From Cubamyces lactineus (taxonomy: Eukaryota; Basidiomycota; Agaricomycetes; Polyporales; Polyporaceae): a DNA stretch of 64,000 bases. The stretch's first letter is position 1. The number at the start of each line of letters is the position of its first letter. The stretch spans positions 124,001 through 188,000 of the forward strand of contig JACDTU010000029.1 in the NCBI GenBank assembly GCA_022376465.1, in the 5' to 3' direction. A program made the position numbers and the translations under genes. The notes beneath the pieces were generated by a model. The model saw nothing but the letters and a program-made list of their open reading frames with translations, was not told the origin of the DNA and ran no database searches. This document shows positions 39,634 to 51,500 of the stretch, one piece after another.

Positions 39634-40173
39634 GTCGAGTGTGCTTTGCGTTTGGGTAGGGGAACTAGGAGGGAACAAGGGCTTGTCTTGTAGGGAGGCG
39701 TAGATAAGTGCCACGCCCCCTCCGCGTTGCTTTATATCGGTGCTGATATTGACTCATAATGGGCGAAGAGTGACTTATCGCCCCCTGTAGTTCAAAGCAG
39801 TGACTAGTGGGTCCATCACTGCCGCTAGCATTGTGACTCGGTGTCTTAGGGGGGTTTAACGTTGGTATCCTGAAGCGCCCGCGTGACCCACGCGGACGAG
39901 TCAGAATTTGATGACGCTAAAATACCCAGTGCTCACGGAAACGAACGTTACGGTTCGGAGCATGACGGCATGTTGCATACTTCTCCGCATGGCGACCGAT
40001 ATTGCGCTACAATACTGCAGGTGGGCGGACGGGACTTACTGAATTGACGGAAGACGTGCGGATGATTGAGCATGGCAAGACTGGCGATTCATGTGCAGGA
40101 AATATGTATTAATTAGGCACCGATGCTAGAGGACGCACGATGCGTCCCGAAGTGTACATGCAGTCTATAGTGT
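39634..40173. promoter_or_regulatory. Small-HSP copy 1 promoter region
   Basis: The TATA element (GATATAAA, rc of 39731-39738) lies about 100 bases before the chosen start. CCCCCT runs near 39716-39720 and 39781-39786 resemble stress-response elements (CCCCT core). No coding exon lies between here and the Qcr8 stop. Confidence 0.45.
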
Positions 40174-40870
40174 TCAGTGAGCACCGTGGCCCGCGACGTG
40201 CGCCGCCTTGCTGTTTTGCCATGCATCGTAGCGCTTCGCCCACGAGTAAACGCTGTAGCCTGCGAAAGTGATATGCGAGGTCAGAACACCATGTGCCGAG
40301 TTTAGGACAAGCAAAACGGGGAACTGAATGCGCGCGCATGGGTTCGCAACGACGAAGAGCAGGGCATAGTGGGATATCAGAAACAGATAGCTTCGATGCA
40401 CAACGTACCAAGTGCGAAAGGAATGGCCCAGTACACAGCTTGCGAGGAGATACGGCGGTAACCGTTGAAGAGCCAGTTGCTGAAGATGTTCTTCGCCGCG
40501 CGCTGCCTGAAAGGCGACAAGGCTGTATACGGCGACAAAAATGATCATCGTTTAAGCGAACCAGAGTTGCCAGTGGAATCAGCACAGTTGCAGGAATAGA
40601 ATATAGGTTAGGACCGTCTAGCAAAACCTTGCAACGGGTACGCACAGTACTGGACGATGCCTTTCTGCTTCTGGACGCCCTTGTCACCCCACCAAAGGTT
40701 CTAAACCGCGCATTCGATGAGAACCTTGCACGAAAACATCGCGTATGGGTACAACGCTACTCACGTAGACCTTGGCTGTAAACTCCAGGTCAGCAACAAC
40801 CCACGAATGTGACATGACTTGCGTACTTACGTCCAGGCATTTCGCTGTGGCGGATCTCAGTGGGCCTCAT
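40174..40870 (-). CDS. QCR8: Cytochrome bc1 complex subunit 8 (Qcr8)
   Basis: The small ubiquinone-binding-type subunit of mitochondrial complex III. Five exons, about 101 residues: MRPTEIRHSEMPG / PKVY / NLWWGDKGVQKQKGIVQY / SLSPFRQRAAKNIFSNWLF ... SSQAVYWAIPFALG / YSVYSWAKRYDAWQNSKAAH. The WWGDKGxxKQKGI start, the SPF(R/Q)QxAAK segment, the single helix around AVYWAIPFALG and the YxWxKxYxxxxNSKxGH/AH end are the family pattern. The micro-exon PKVY is 11 coding bases. It is divergent from Ost4, sharing 244 bases of upstream DNA. Confidence 0.93.
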
Positions 40871-41114
40871 TGTCGCAGACTATGAGTAATAGACAGAGGA
40901 AGATGTGGGAAGAGAAGGAAAGCAGTAGCGTTCGTCGCCGTTGACGGTGTCTTCGGGAGAGCTCGCGAGGCGCCGCGCTCGTCCCGACGCTGGTCGAGCC
41001 AAACAAACCAAAACACTCTTGGCGGTCGACCACGACGTCTGGTCCGTACCATCATCCGTCTGCGACGCGTCTTGCTACCACATTGCTCATCGTTTCGCTG
41101 ACGGTCAGGTCAAA
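40871..41114. promoter_or_regulatory. Bidirectional promoter, Qcr8 / Ost4
   Basis: The 244 bases between two divergent start codons must contain both core promoters. No canonical TATA box was seen, which is common for housekeeping genes. Confidence 0.4.
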
Positions 41115-41258
41115 ATGATTACCCATAACACTCTTTACAACCTTGCGAACTCGTTGGGCATGCTGGCGATGTTCACCGTGGTGCTGTACCACTTCGTGGC
41201 AGTCAACGCGCGCCACCTCCAAGCCCGTACCAACAACGTGGCAGGCTCTTCTCACTGA
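41115..41258 (+). CDS. OST4: Oligosaccharyltransferase mini-subunit Ost4
   Basis: A 47-residue single-span ER membrane protein. Ost4 stabilises the Stt3-Ost3/6 contact in the N-glycosylation enzyme. The protein begins MITHNTLYNLANSLG, continues MLAMFTVVLYHFVAVNA (the transmembrane helix) and ends with a short polar tail. The pattern M-I-x-D/H-xx-LYNLAN-x-LG and VVLYHFVAVNA is typical of basidiomycete Ost4. The start at 41115 is chosen because the longer in-frame upstream extension lacks any resemblance and would disrupt the conserved N-terminus. No intron. Confidence 0.8.
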   Translation: MITHNTLYNLANSLGMLAMFTVVLYHFVAVNARHLQARTNNVAGSSH

Positions 41259-42432
41259 GCCCTGTGGCGCACATATACTGTATGTGCGAATATCGTGTTC
41301 GTGTTTCTACGGCACTGACACCGTAGCGGCGGTAGCTTGTACCGCAGCATGGATGTAGGAACTGCGCATTAGATTCACGCCCTTTGCATGGATGTATGCG
41401 GTCCCCCGGATCTGGAGTTCCACGGAATAGCGATAAGTTATTGGCCCTTTGTGGAACCGAAGTGCCTAGAGCCGGTTTATGAGTCATGAGTGTGCATTGG
41501 CTGCGTCTGTGAGTATGGTGTAATCTCCAGTACGGGAATAGGTCACGGTTACACGACGTGAGTCTGTTGCAACCACCGTGATAGTCAATATGTGTTAATA
41601 TAACTGGGCTCAGAGTGGATAGCACTGATATAATGAGGGCAATCCTGTTCCTGGTTCCTCGCTGGGAACCCTCGCTGACTCCGAAGGCAATGACTGCGGA
41701 CAGACGACTGGATCCCTCTTCGACGCCCCCAGTCCAATTCATCCTTGCGTTTGCCCCTTTCCCTACATCCTCACGTGTACCTGCGCCCTTGCACTAGCGC
41801 ACTGAATCAGGTTCGCACATACTTGGAAGTCTCCTGACAACGGAGCGAGAATGGAGCACAGCTTATGACCAGGTGAGTAACTTCAATAGTTCAGCTTCCA
41901 GTCCTGAATCAGGCTATACACAAGAATCCGACTACGTCATGTTACAGCCTCCTTAGACGAGTAACACAAGCCGATGCTCTCTATATAGTGTACGCACAAG
42001 GCAAACGCGTACGAGGTACGCCCTTTGTAGTACGAAGGCGGCGAATCCCCTCAATCGCGAATCCACGTAGAACCGTAGGCATTTCTCGGATTGTACCGAT
42101 CCCGTCCGAGAAGTGTGCAAGCGAAGTGAGGTGATGAGAGCTTACTATCAGTGATGGCCTCTGACCTTTCCTATGCCAGCAATGCTCACGGCATCGAGGG
42201 CATGAGTATTGGTGCTGAACAGTTCGAAGAGTTTATCGGGTCTGATGCGGTATTTGCAACGCAAGACCCACACCAGCCGCTTGAGACCGCCCCGCATGAC
42301 TACCGTGTTGTTGATCGCACTGGGCTGCATCGGACCATACCGCCGCCTCCAGTACTGATGTCCTACACGTCTCGAGACCCGATATCGTAGTCAACGTCGC
42401 GTCGGACGGATCCGCATACAGCAGCATACAGC

Positions 42433-42982
42433 TAGTGCTGCCGCAAGGCAAGGTAAAGGCGCCTTCAAGGTAGCGGAGTTTGAACAGGGAATTGCCTTGA
42501 AGCGCTTCAAGGTGACCTTGAAGTACCTTGAAGTACCTGGCAAGGGAGAAGCTCCTGCAGGTCCCTTGCGCCGATCCTCAGCCTCGTACGAGGCAGAGGA
42601 GGCATGGAACTAAACTTTTAATGTTTCTGCAGAGCTGGCATGTATTGGAGGCACCTATCTCGCTACTTTTACTACTACTCCTCGTCGAGGACGTCCACAA
42701 AGCACTGTATTCAGGTATCCTGTGAGACGTAAGTAATTGCGCAACAAACGCTGACGTTGATAACGGCGGGAATGTCTGGACCGACGGTTGCGCTCGTCAC
42801 ATGATGAACAAATTGCCTATCTTGGAGGGAGGCTCTGACGGTGCTTTAAGCTGCTTTGCCTTGAAAGAGCTTGAAGGCGCCTTGCAGTCTAGCTCACGGC
42901 GCTTCAAGGTGCCCCATGCCGAGATGCCGTCAAGGCAAGTCAAGGCATGCCTTCAAGGTTGCCTTGTCTCGCGGCAGCACTA
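42433..42982. mobile_element. Non-autonomous hAT-type DNA transposon (MITE), 550 bp
   Basis: Both ends carry the terminal inverted repeat tagtgctgccgc; it extends to 19 of 21 matching bases. An exact 8-bp target-site duplication, catacagc, flanks it at 42425-42432 and 42983-42990. Subterminal regions are crowded with CCTTGAAG/CTTCAAGG motifs in both orientations (for example 42461-42469, 42496-42510, 42514-42537 and 42865-42957). An 8-bp duplication plus short TIRs plus clustered subterminal motifs is the hAT signature. There is no transposase frame inside, so it would need a helper elsewhere. The perfect duplication suggests a fairly recent insertion. Confidence 0.85.
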
Positions 42983-43576
42983 CATACAGCCCGTGAATTG
43001 CTGTCAAGGATGATCCGGAAGCCTCAGAACGAGGGCAATATCTGTGAACACCAAGCGTAAGCAGCATTTGTTTCTTATCGACTGTCACGTTCTTGGCCAA
43101 CGTATCGGCGAAATTGAATATGGGGCCCTTCTGACATGGTGCATCTACAGCATCGTGATGCAGTGCACAATAACCGACGTGGGAGAGGCTGTCTGGGGTA
43201 AAGCTGGGGCGTGCGCGGCAGGCGCTTCACTCGTTCCGCGGCACAGCATGTGCGGCACCAACGAGGCGCCGTGCGGGGCGGGATTTACCGGCGGTTCTTA
43301 CTCACCATCAATAGTTTTCCTGCACAGGCTCAGTCATTCCGCCCGATGTTTTCATGTCGTGTGCTGACATCTCGGTCACTGTAGGTATCCGCATATGTGC
43401 TGCGAAGCGCAAGCTCATGCTCGATTTCGCAGTGAACAGGCATGTACCGGATCGAGTCATCTCCGGGCACAGATTCCGACCCGGATTTCCCTAAGCAGCT
43501 GTCGTGGAGCTTGCGGCTTGTATACACTTGTACCTGCGGGGTAGTATGATTCCGGCGCTTCCTGACTCGGACGCGA

Positions 43577-43585
43577 ATATATAAG
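43577..43585 (+). promoter_or_regulatory. TATA box of small-HSP copy 2
   Basis: ATATATAAG lies 51 bases before the chosen start codon. It also lies only a few bases from an in-frame ATG at 43594, which argues against that ATG. Confidence 0.6.
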
Positions 43586-43635
43586 CAACTCACATGCAGG
43601 AGCCTGCCACACTCTCCTTCCTTTCGCTTCAGGCT

Positions 43636-44382
43636 ATGTCTCCACAATATACATTCAAATCTGCAGTCCCCTCAACGCGATCCTCCAGCAAGTCACGCAC
43701 GATGTCTCAAGAGGAGGATCCCCGCTTCCGCCATTTGGATCGGATGCTCGCGAGGGCATATATCGAGCTGCAGAGACAGCGCCACCAGCGGAAGAATACC
43801 ACTATGTTCATGCCGAGGTACGTGTTTAGGCGCAGTTCGGGAGAGCGGCAGAGACTCTGACAATCAAACCACCAGAATGGATCTCTGTGATGATCCAAAC
43901 AGCCCTTTCATTGTGGCACTCTTCGAGCTGCCTGGCATGAAGGCTGACCAACTCTCCGTACGCATCGAAAACGGCAAGTTGATAGTTGATGGCGAGCGGA
44001 CGGGGCCACACCTTCACGGGAATGGCAATGAGCCATCAAATGCCGCCTCGGAGCCGATGCCATCAGCGACGCTCTATCCTGTTCAAGAAATCAAGTATGG
44101 CAAGTTTCGTCGCGAGCTGGCGCTCCCGGCCGGCGTCACTGTAAGCACTTTCGAGTCGTTTCATCCCTGCTGAGTCACCCGTAACTGACTCCGGTAATCA
44201 CTATATAGGCAGCGCACGTCCGCAGCACACTGGCGGAAGGCATGTTGACAGTCTCGTGGCCGCGGAACCCTACGCCCCCACCTGCACATCCGACCCCTAC
44301 ATCCGGACAATTTTACGCTGCGGACCTTGCCGCAGCGCAGACGAACACAGGTCACAGCGGCGGTGAAGCTGCCGTAGCCTGA
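43636..44382 (+). CDS. Small heat-shock protein, Hsp20/alpha-crystallin family (copy 2)
   Basis: Paralogue of the gene at 38892-39633, with the same three-exon structure. Exon 1: MSPQYTFKSAVPSTRSS ... HLDRMLARAYIELQRQRHQ, a basic helical N-terminus. Exon 2: MDLCDDPNSPFIVALFELPG, MKADQLSVRIENGKLIVDGE, then an insert and VQEIKYGKFRRELALPAGV, the core beta strands of the alpha-crystallin domain. Exon 3: STLAEGMLTVSWPRNPTPPP and a Thr/Ala-rich tail ending GGEAAVA. The conserved A-x-x-x-x-G-M/V-L-x-V motif is intact. ATG 43702 is an alternative start. Confidence 0.88.
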
Positions 44383-45200
44383 CGTACTCCTACTCGCTTC
44401 CTATGGACGATTCGCTGTGAAGTTGTATCCATATCCCGATTCCCCACCACTCTGTCTTTCCTGTCTTTCGGACCGCGAACGTCTGATACCCTTGTATTCA
44501 CAATTGTTTTCACTGCGCGCTATACGTCTACACTACCACTTGCGCTCGAGTTGCTCTATCCATAATCATATCTACTGCCCCACTCCCACACACACATCTC
44601 GCTCATGAACTGTTCTATATTATACATGGTCAACTTCTAGAGTACTACGCCGCTTGACATTAACCACTGCTATGTGCGAATTCTGAGTGAGCGATGGAAC
44701 CAGCATCAGAATGACCGCGCAACCACGTTCTCGAAAGGCGGTAGGGTATACACACTGCTGAGACCATAGGCATTTGTGTAGACGCACAACGCATGGACTC
44801 ACGCTGACGGCGGAATGGATGCTCCGGGTGAGTAGGTTTTGATGACTTTGCTGTCAATAGGATACTTACGAATCTAGTGGCCACTGGGTGATGGGGTGAA
44901 CGCGGATTGGCCATGGGAATGGGTGCGAGCATCTCTCTAGTCCACCATGTACGCCGACGACGGTGATCATGTGTATGCTAGGACCTCAATGCACAGGGCT
45001 CTCATTGCAAGACTGTCACGTTTATCTGGCAAGACGCACGCCCGAACAGACGGACAACGGGCTCTCGCCCGAGCTATCGTCTTTCGTTAGAATCGACCGG
45101 AAGAGAGGATTGAACCCCAAGTGCACACTAAAAGCGTCGATTGTATACTACGAGACCCTACAACAGTATTGCATATGATCACAAAACTTGCGTCGCATCT
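44383..45200. other. Intergenic region
   Basis: Starts with the CT-rich 3' flank of the small heat-shock gene (44430-44610). Nothing further was recognised up to the F-box gene 3' end. Confidence 0.45.
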
Positions 45201-47102
45201 TCAGTATCGACACCAAGTTCTCGAGTCTGGCCAATACCTGTCATCACGATAGAACCTTGGAGGAAGATCCTGGAGTTTGAATCCTTCCTCTTGATAGAGG
45301 ACGTCTCCTCCGTCCAGCACCCGCTGCGGTGCAAGCTTATGTACGGAGATGTGGTCTGAGACGTATGCCACGATATAACGTGACGCACGAACGCAGACCA
45401 GTAGAAGTTCTGCGCAAATATACCTTCAGCAAATGCATATTAACCGTACGGCACCCAATCACTATCTCTATGATTTACACCGTGTCAGTAATGTTCCAAT
45501 CTCATGGCAGAGCTGAAGTCAAGACTTACGCTCGCAAGAGATCTTCGTCGAAGTCGATCAAAGCGCCAGGGTACCACTGCGGGCGGTACTCTACCCATGT
45601 ACAGCATTGGTATCGTGGATCTAATAATGCAACATATTCCAGCTTGGGGCAGCATTGCATAATAGCCAGGATCTCTTGAGCTCGCGCGTCCCTCAGGATA
45701 GGCCACGCTCTACATATACCGGGGTCGACGCATCGTACGGGCGGCATTTCGCAGAAGTTTAAGTTGAGGTGAAGTGATTGTAGTGATGTGATAGATGAGA
45801 GTATGGTCGTAACTGTTATCTGGAGTTCATAGTGAGCGGGTGACGCTCATAAGGGGAATGAAAGGGGAATGTACTCACGTAGGGAACCTCGCTCTGGTCA
45901 TTAGGCGCCCGATATCTGTGCAGCTCGACCCGTACGAGTCGAGGATATGAAGACAGATGCCGCAGGAGATCGTTCTCAACATGATCCGCTTCGTATACTA
46001 GCTCGAGGCTTTCCAGTGATGGAGTGGCGAATTTGCGCAAGATGGACAAGCATTCTGACGCTTTCAAAAGAGGACAATAGATGGCCGCATAATTAGCGTC
46101 TTGGGGGTCTAGATAGCGTCGTGGCTCGTCACGCAATGACAAGGGAGTGTTCAAGTGGAAGATAGCATCCTCGGGGTCGGGGTACGCTAGCGTCAAAGAA
46201 CGCAGCTCCATCATCTCGGCCAAGACGCGCGGCGATCGGCCGAGGACGGGAGCTCGTAAGAACGCTGGATGTTGCCTGGCCTGAACACGGAGCATACGAA
46301 GGGAGGACATGCGGCGGAGGACAGCTGGCAAGTGAGGTTGACTGTCAGGGGAGAGAAATTCGTATCTCCCGGAAAGGGAGAAACACCGAATCCTAGGCCA
46401 TTCCAAGTTCTGCATACAAGACAGAGGGGCGGTCTCCATCGGTAAGGAGAGTGACTCGACCGTGGTATGCATGTCACGTATGAGTCGCGCAAGAGATCTG
46501 GACTCAATGTCGTATTCGTCTCTGAAGTCCCATGCGATCCTCGTGCTGAGCCGCTCGCGAAAGGTATGCGTGCTGTACCGGAGGTGTGTCAACAAGTTAC
46601 GGCGCGTGTAATGTTCCCCAGAGGGGAGCCCCGATGAAATTGGAGTCCAATGCGAACTGAAGTCTATATCGAGAGAAGTGGCCTTCTCGAGGCAAACATC
46701 CATGAGTTCCGCGGTCGGGCCACCAGCTATGCCTAGTAGTCGGATGTGCACGACGTTGGGAAGATGGTTGAGATAGGTGCGCAATGACGCCGCGTATGGT
46801 ATGGTGACACCGACCCATCCTATGCCATAGTATGTGACTCGCCTTGATTTGTGTCAGTGACCTCGAACATCATCAGGGTCAGCACAGACTAACCTAACAT
46901 GCATGCGGATCGCCTGAGGAGGTATTGTCTGAGGATCGTAATGCAAGTAGCAATGCTTGAAGAGGATTGGCAAGCAAAGCAGCCGTGTTCGACGCGATAC
47001 CCGAGATAAACTCTGGAGACCGTTGTATTTCTGTATCTGCTGAGCTTCATGGATGATCAGGGTTATTACATCGTCGGGAAGCGTATGGAAACTAAATGGC
47101 AT
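45201..47102 (-). CDS. F-box protein with leucine-rich C-terminal region
   Basis: The N-terminal exon (47102 to about 46897) reads MPFSFHTLPDDVITLIIHEA, then LQSLSRVSRRTRLLCLPILF. This is an F-box (LPxDV/L, I, xVSRxxR/xxPxLF), the Skp1-binding element of SCF ubiquitin ligases. A short intron leads into VTYYGIGWVGVTIPY and then a long region of Leu-rich, LRR-like segments (PNVVHIRLLGIAGG, ESLSLPMET, SLRMLRVQARQ, LRSLTLAYPD, LESLELVYEA). Further exons give MQCCPKLEYVALLDPRYQCC and a last exon ending FYRDDRYWPDSRTWCRY at 45201. Such lineage-expanded F-box/LRR proteins are common in Agaricomycetes; the target is unknown. The last two exon junctions are the least certain. Confidence 0.78.
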
Positions 47103-47403
47103 GTTAGCAAACAGAGGTGTACTGAGCGGTTTGTTCTGTCAGATCTACCGGAGAGTCCATTTCAGTGTGTAGCGGGAATGTAGTGTGTATGTGCATTCTT
47201 CAGATATCCGAGTTGGCAGGAGGGTGCTGAAAGCGACTGCGGTGATGATTGTCTGAAGTTCCGATTCTTCCTAAGAATCGGTCGGTTAACAACAGCATTG
47301 AAGATGTTTGCGGTCACGTGCCACTTGGGACCCTGTTTGATCCTTGTGGGACCCGACTTTTCCCGCTTGTCTCGTGATCGTCGCGCCCCCCTTTCGTTCC
47401 TTC
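47103..47403. promoter_or_regulatory. Upstream region of the F-box gene
   Basis: 300 bases before the CACTA-like element. No further gene was seen; presumed promoter by position only. Confidence 0.3.
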
Positions 47404-47655
47404 CACAACGGGGATTGGCTCATTTTCAGCGCAGGAAAAGTCGATGAAAAGTCGTGACGAGTAGTTGCCTTTTCTCGAGTTGAGAAAAGTCATCAAAAAG
47501 CCTTTGAGAAGGTAGCTGTATGGCGCCTTTTCTGCGACTTTTCTATGCCTTTTCTACGCTGTTTTGTAATTTAGAAAAGGCTTTACGAAGGCATTCTCTT
47601 GCCACCTTTTCTCCACGACTTTTCTGGCGTCGAAAACGGGCTAATCCCCGTAGTG
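47404..47655. mobile_element. Non-autonomous CACTA-like DNA transposon (MITE), 252 bp
   Basis: Terminal inverted repeats match at about 32 of 40 positions. The right end, read inwards, begins CACTACGGGGATTAG and the left end CACAACGGGGATTGG. CACTA at the tip and a 3-bp target-site duplication (TTC at 47401-47403 and 47656-47658) are the marks of the CACTA/EnSpm superfamily. The interior is filled with GAAAAGTC/GACTTTTC and CCTTTTCT motifs in both orientations, as in CACTA subterminal regions. There is no coding capacity. The tip mismatch (CACAA versus CACTA) and lower TIR identity suggest an older copy than the hAT MITE. Confidence 0.65.
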
Positions 47656-48560
47656 TTCGCGCTCTTCTTCCACAGGCGGCTGCAGCGCTTGGTGGACTAC
47701 ACCGACCACCTCACTTGCATGCCTACCATATGAAGCGCGTTGGGACTCAGACTTTCTTCCCGCCTTATTGCAAGTTGAATGTACCCCACTCACAGTGCAC
47801 GTGGTTGGCCAGATCCGTAACGTCAGCATCACCGCACGCGCAGTAGAGCTAGACATCAAGACAATACGCGTGGGAGACCACAACATTGTCGTAGACCTCT
47901 ACAATATGTGTCCCGTATATGCCACATATTACGAAGCTGACCTTCATCAGGGAGTTTCGCCTTATGGACGCGACAATCTGCATTCGACTACCGCCTTTAT
48001 GAGTAACTTTTCCATGGGACCATTTGGAGACCGGTGATATGATCATGGCAGCCTGTGGAAGCTGCGTTGACGTCGAGTTCCCTCCCCGTATCATATCTTA
48101 CGTCCGCAATCTGTATCTCTTGTTCAGATGACTTGCTGTACAGTTGAAGATGATTATGGCTAAGAGATGAAGAATCGGACTAAGGGGCGGCGCCGCCCGC
48201 TCTTCTTAACACAAGTTAGAAGGGAGAGAAAGGCGAAGAGACGATACGATAGTTGCGTAAAGGTATAGACCATTTTAAGTATGTAAGCGCCGTGCAAGCT
48301 GCAGTAATACCACACGAATGTGGCGAGTCGCCACTCTCGACCTCGACTGTACTACTTCTACTAGACACTCCACTTCTACACTGCTCATGCCGTACGCTCT
48401 AGTCCTGACCCAAGCCGCGCTACACTACTAGTAGTAAGTGATTGAAGGACGCGAACATACGCCTCCCAGAGGGCCTAGTACCCCGTACTACCCTTGATAC
48501 TGCCAGTCCTCTCTCATCGTCGTCGAGACTCGTCAAGTTGTCTGGAACTCTGCCAGTAGA
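47656..48560. other. Intergenic region upstream of Vps15
   Basis: Contains an open stretch at 47803-48037 (VVGQIRNVSITARAVELDI) faintly like an OB-fold strand of replication protein A2. It has no supporting exons, so it is not called as a gene. A short GC palindrome, ggcggcgccgcc, occurs at about 48186-48197. Otherwise nothing was recognised. Confidence 0.4.
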
Positions 48561-51500
48561 ATGGGAAACGCACAATCTTTGACGCGTACCAGCGGCGCAT
48601 TGGACTCGTTTGTTACTGAACTCGGCAGCGACGTGGTTTACGAGGGAAGGTATGGTGCACACATCAGGCAGTCCAGTTACAGCGCCCATTTACCGACTCA
48701 GTTTGGGATCTGCTCGGTTTCTGAAGACCGTCAAGTGTCGACACAAGAATGGATACCTGGTCGTGAAGATATTCATCAAACCGGATCCCGGCTTGAGCTT
48801 GAGGAAATACCATAGGAGATTGAAGAGTGCGTCCGACTCTTGTCCAGGAAAGCTTAAGCTAATCTACAGAAGTTGAACGCGAGGCCTTGGCCGACATTCC
48901 GAATGTATATGGATACCAGAGCTTCGTAGAGACCGACAAAGCGGGCTATGTCATTCGCCAATGGGTCGCCAGTAATTTGTACGATCGTATCAGGTGAGTT
49001 ACCACTATTTCTAAGTGTCGTACGGTGGTGATATAACGACTACAGTACTCGACCATTCCTGAGTATCGTCGAGAAGAAATGGATTGCATTTCAAGTACTG
49101 AATGCTTTGCGCGACGCGCGCAATCGCAAGGTCTCTCATGGTGACATCAAATCTGAGAACATCTTGGTCACTTCATGGAACTGGGTCTACGTATCCGACT
49201 TTGCCTCCTATAAGCCCACTTTTCTCCCTCTAGACGATCCCTCAGACTTCTCGTTCTTCTTCGACACTTCTGGCCGCCGTTCTTGTTACATAGCGCCCGA
49301 GCGGTTCTACACCGCAAGCGAGAATCCGGATATCAGCGCGAAGAAGTCCCGTCTGGCTACAGAAGATGGCGAGGGCCGTAAGGATGGTAAGGTCACAGAG
49401 GCCATGGACTGCTTCAGTGTTGGCTGTGTCATCGCGGAGCTCTTTCTGGAGGGCAAGCCGTTGTTTACGCTCAGCGAGCTGTTCAAGTACCGAGAGGGCG
49501 AGCTAAAGCTAGACACTCAGCTTGCCGCCATAGAGGAGCAAAGCGTCCGGGTATGTCAAAATACATGCAGCATGATACACATTCCCGCTGACACTTGTCT
49601 GCCAGGATCTCATCACGCAAATGGTCGCGATCGACCCTGCAACGCGGCCGACGTTTGACACACTGCTGCACACGTCTCGAGGAACAGTATTCCCGGAATG
49701 CTTCTACTCCTTCCTTCATAACTATGTGTACTCCGTCAACGAAGTGGACACGTCCGCTGTCTTTTCCGCGCCACAAGTGCCACTGGCGACTCCCTCCAGC
49801 ACGGTTACCTCGGCTCATAAAGCCAGTGGCCACATCGGATCTTCATCCCCGACATTGAATAGCAATTCCTCCGGTGACCCCCTCCCAAGCGATTCTGACC
49901 ATCGAATGGAACGCATCTGGGCTGACTATGAAAGCGTGGAACCATACCTAATCAACGAATCTGTCGAGCAAACAGTCATGGATGTCAAGGTCGACTATGC
50001 GCCCCAAATTCTATCGTCACGACCGTTCCATGTGAGTTGCACATGCGCACTCGCCGAGGTCAGAACTCACGTTCTGATAGGACGTACTGCCAGTGGAGTT
50101 GAATATTCCTAACCGGGAGAGCAAGTTGCATAGCGCCTGGAATTCGCACAAACGAGCTGCTGCCGAAGGTTCGCATTGGTATACTATCCAATGAGCTCGG
50201 CCTGACTTTGTCAATAGATGGACCCGCTCTGATCATCCTCTCTCTCGTTTGCGCAAACATCCGCAACTGCTACCTCCCCAGCTCCAAAGTCCGCGCCCTG
50301 GACGTCTTCCTCGCACTCTGCGCCCATCTCACGGACGAGGCGAAATTAGACAGGATGGTCCCGTATATAGTCGACCTTCTACACGACGATGCGGCGATCG
50401 TCCGTGCGTCTGCGTTGCGGACATTGATGCAGGTCTTGATGCTCGTCACGGTCATAACGCCGTCGAATGCCGCGATCTTCCCGGAGTACATCATACCTGC
50501 CATCGCTCACCTCGCGAGAGACCCAGAGGTGCTCGTGCGGTGCATGTATGCGCAACTCATCGTGCCTTTGGCGGACACGGCCGTGCGTTACTTGGAGATG
50601 GGTCAGGCACTGAAGGCACATGGCACATACAAGCTATCTCCCGATGCTCAAGAATATGATGAAGCCCACTTTGAGGTCGGTAGTACGTGCGGTTTTGTGC
50701 TAAGTGCATGCATTGACAATCTGCGCAGGTTTCATATGACGCTAGCATGAGCGACCTGCAGAACAGCATAGAAGAGCAACTCTCTGCGCTGCTTGTTGAT
50801 CCCTCCAGCATCGTCAAGAGAGCGGTTCTCCACAACATCTCATCTTTGTGCATCTTCCTTGGCCGTCAGAAGACGAACGACGTGCTCCTTAGCCATATGA
50901 TCACCTATCTCAATGATCGAGACTGGTTGCTCCGTTATGCCTTCTTCGACAGTATAGTCGACGTTGCGGCATGTGCGGGAGGACGTAGCCTGGAAGAGTA
51001 CATCCTCCCACTGATGATCCAAGCGCTGTCGGGTCCGTGACTCTCTTTGATTCTCATCGAATCCATACTGACTCCACGCCGGAACTAGATGTCGAGGAAA
51101 CGGTAGTCGCCAAGGTTCTCGCGTCGCTGACAAATCTCTGCGAGCTTGGGCTGTTCCAGAAAATGCGCATATGGGAACTCATGAGCGCGACTCTAGGATT
51201 CCTGTATCATCCGAACATATGGATCAGGCAAGGTAAGAGTCATCCGGGATGAGTGTCAGCGCATACAGGTACTCATTTGTCCTTCTCAGGTGCTGCAGCC
51301 TTCATCGCTTCCGCCGCTAAGCACCTGCCGCCGAGTGACGTGTGGTGCATCCTCTATCCCTCCCTCAGACACTTCCTGCGGTCTGATGTGCGAGATGTGG
51401 ACGAGAAGAGCTTACTCATAGCGATGAAGCAGCCGCTTTCCAGGCAGGTCTTTGATGCTGCAGTGCAGTGGGCGATGAAGGCGGAAAAGACGCAGTTCTG

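Larger units (their letters stand above)
41259..43635. other. Intergenic region containing a hAT-type MITE
   Basis: No gene was recognised in 2.4 kb. The middle is taken up by the transposable element at 42433-42982. TATA-like atatataag lies at 43577-43585, serving the small heat-shock gene downstream. Confidence 0.5.

Noticed and set aside
42433..42982. CRISPR-like array suggested by repeated CCTTGAAG units
   Set aside because: Spacing is irregular, units are in both orientations and lie at the two ends of an element with TIRs and a target-site duplication; the genome is eukaryotic.
47803..48037. Open stretch with VVGQIRNVSITARAV resembling a strand of replication protein A subunit 2
   Set aside because: Only about ten residues resemble the OB-fold. 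The expected DDGTG continuation is missing and no further exons were found, so it is too weak to call even as a pseudogene.
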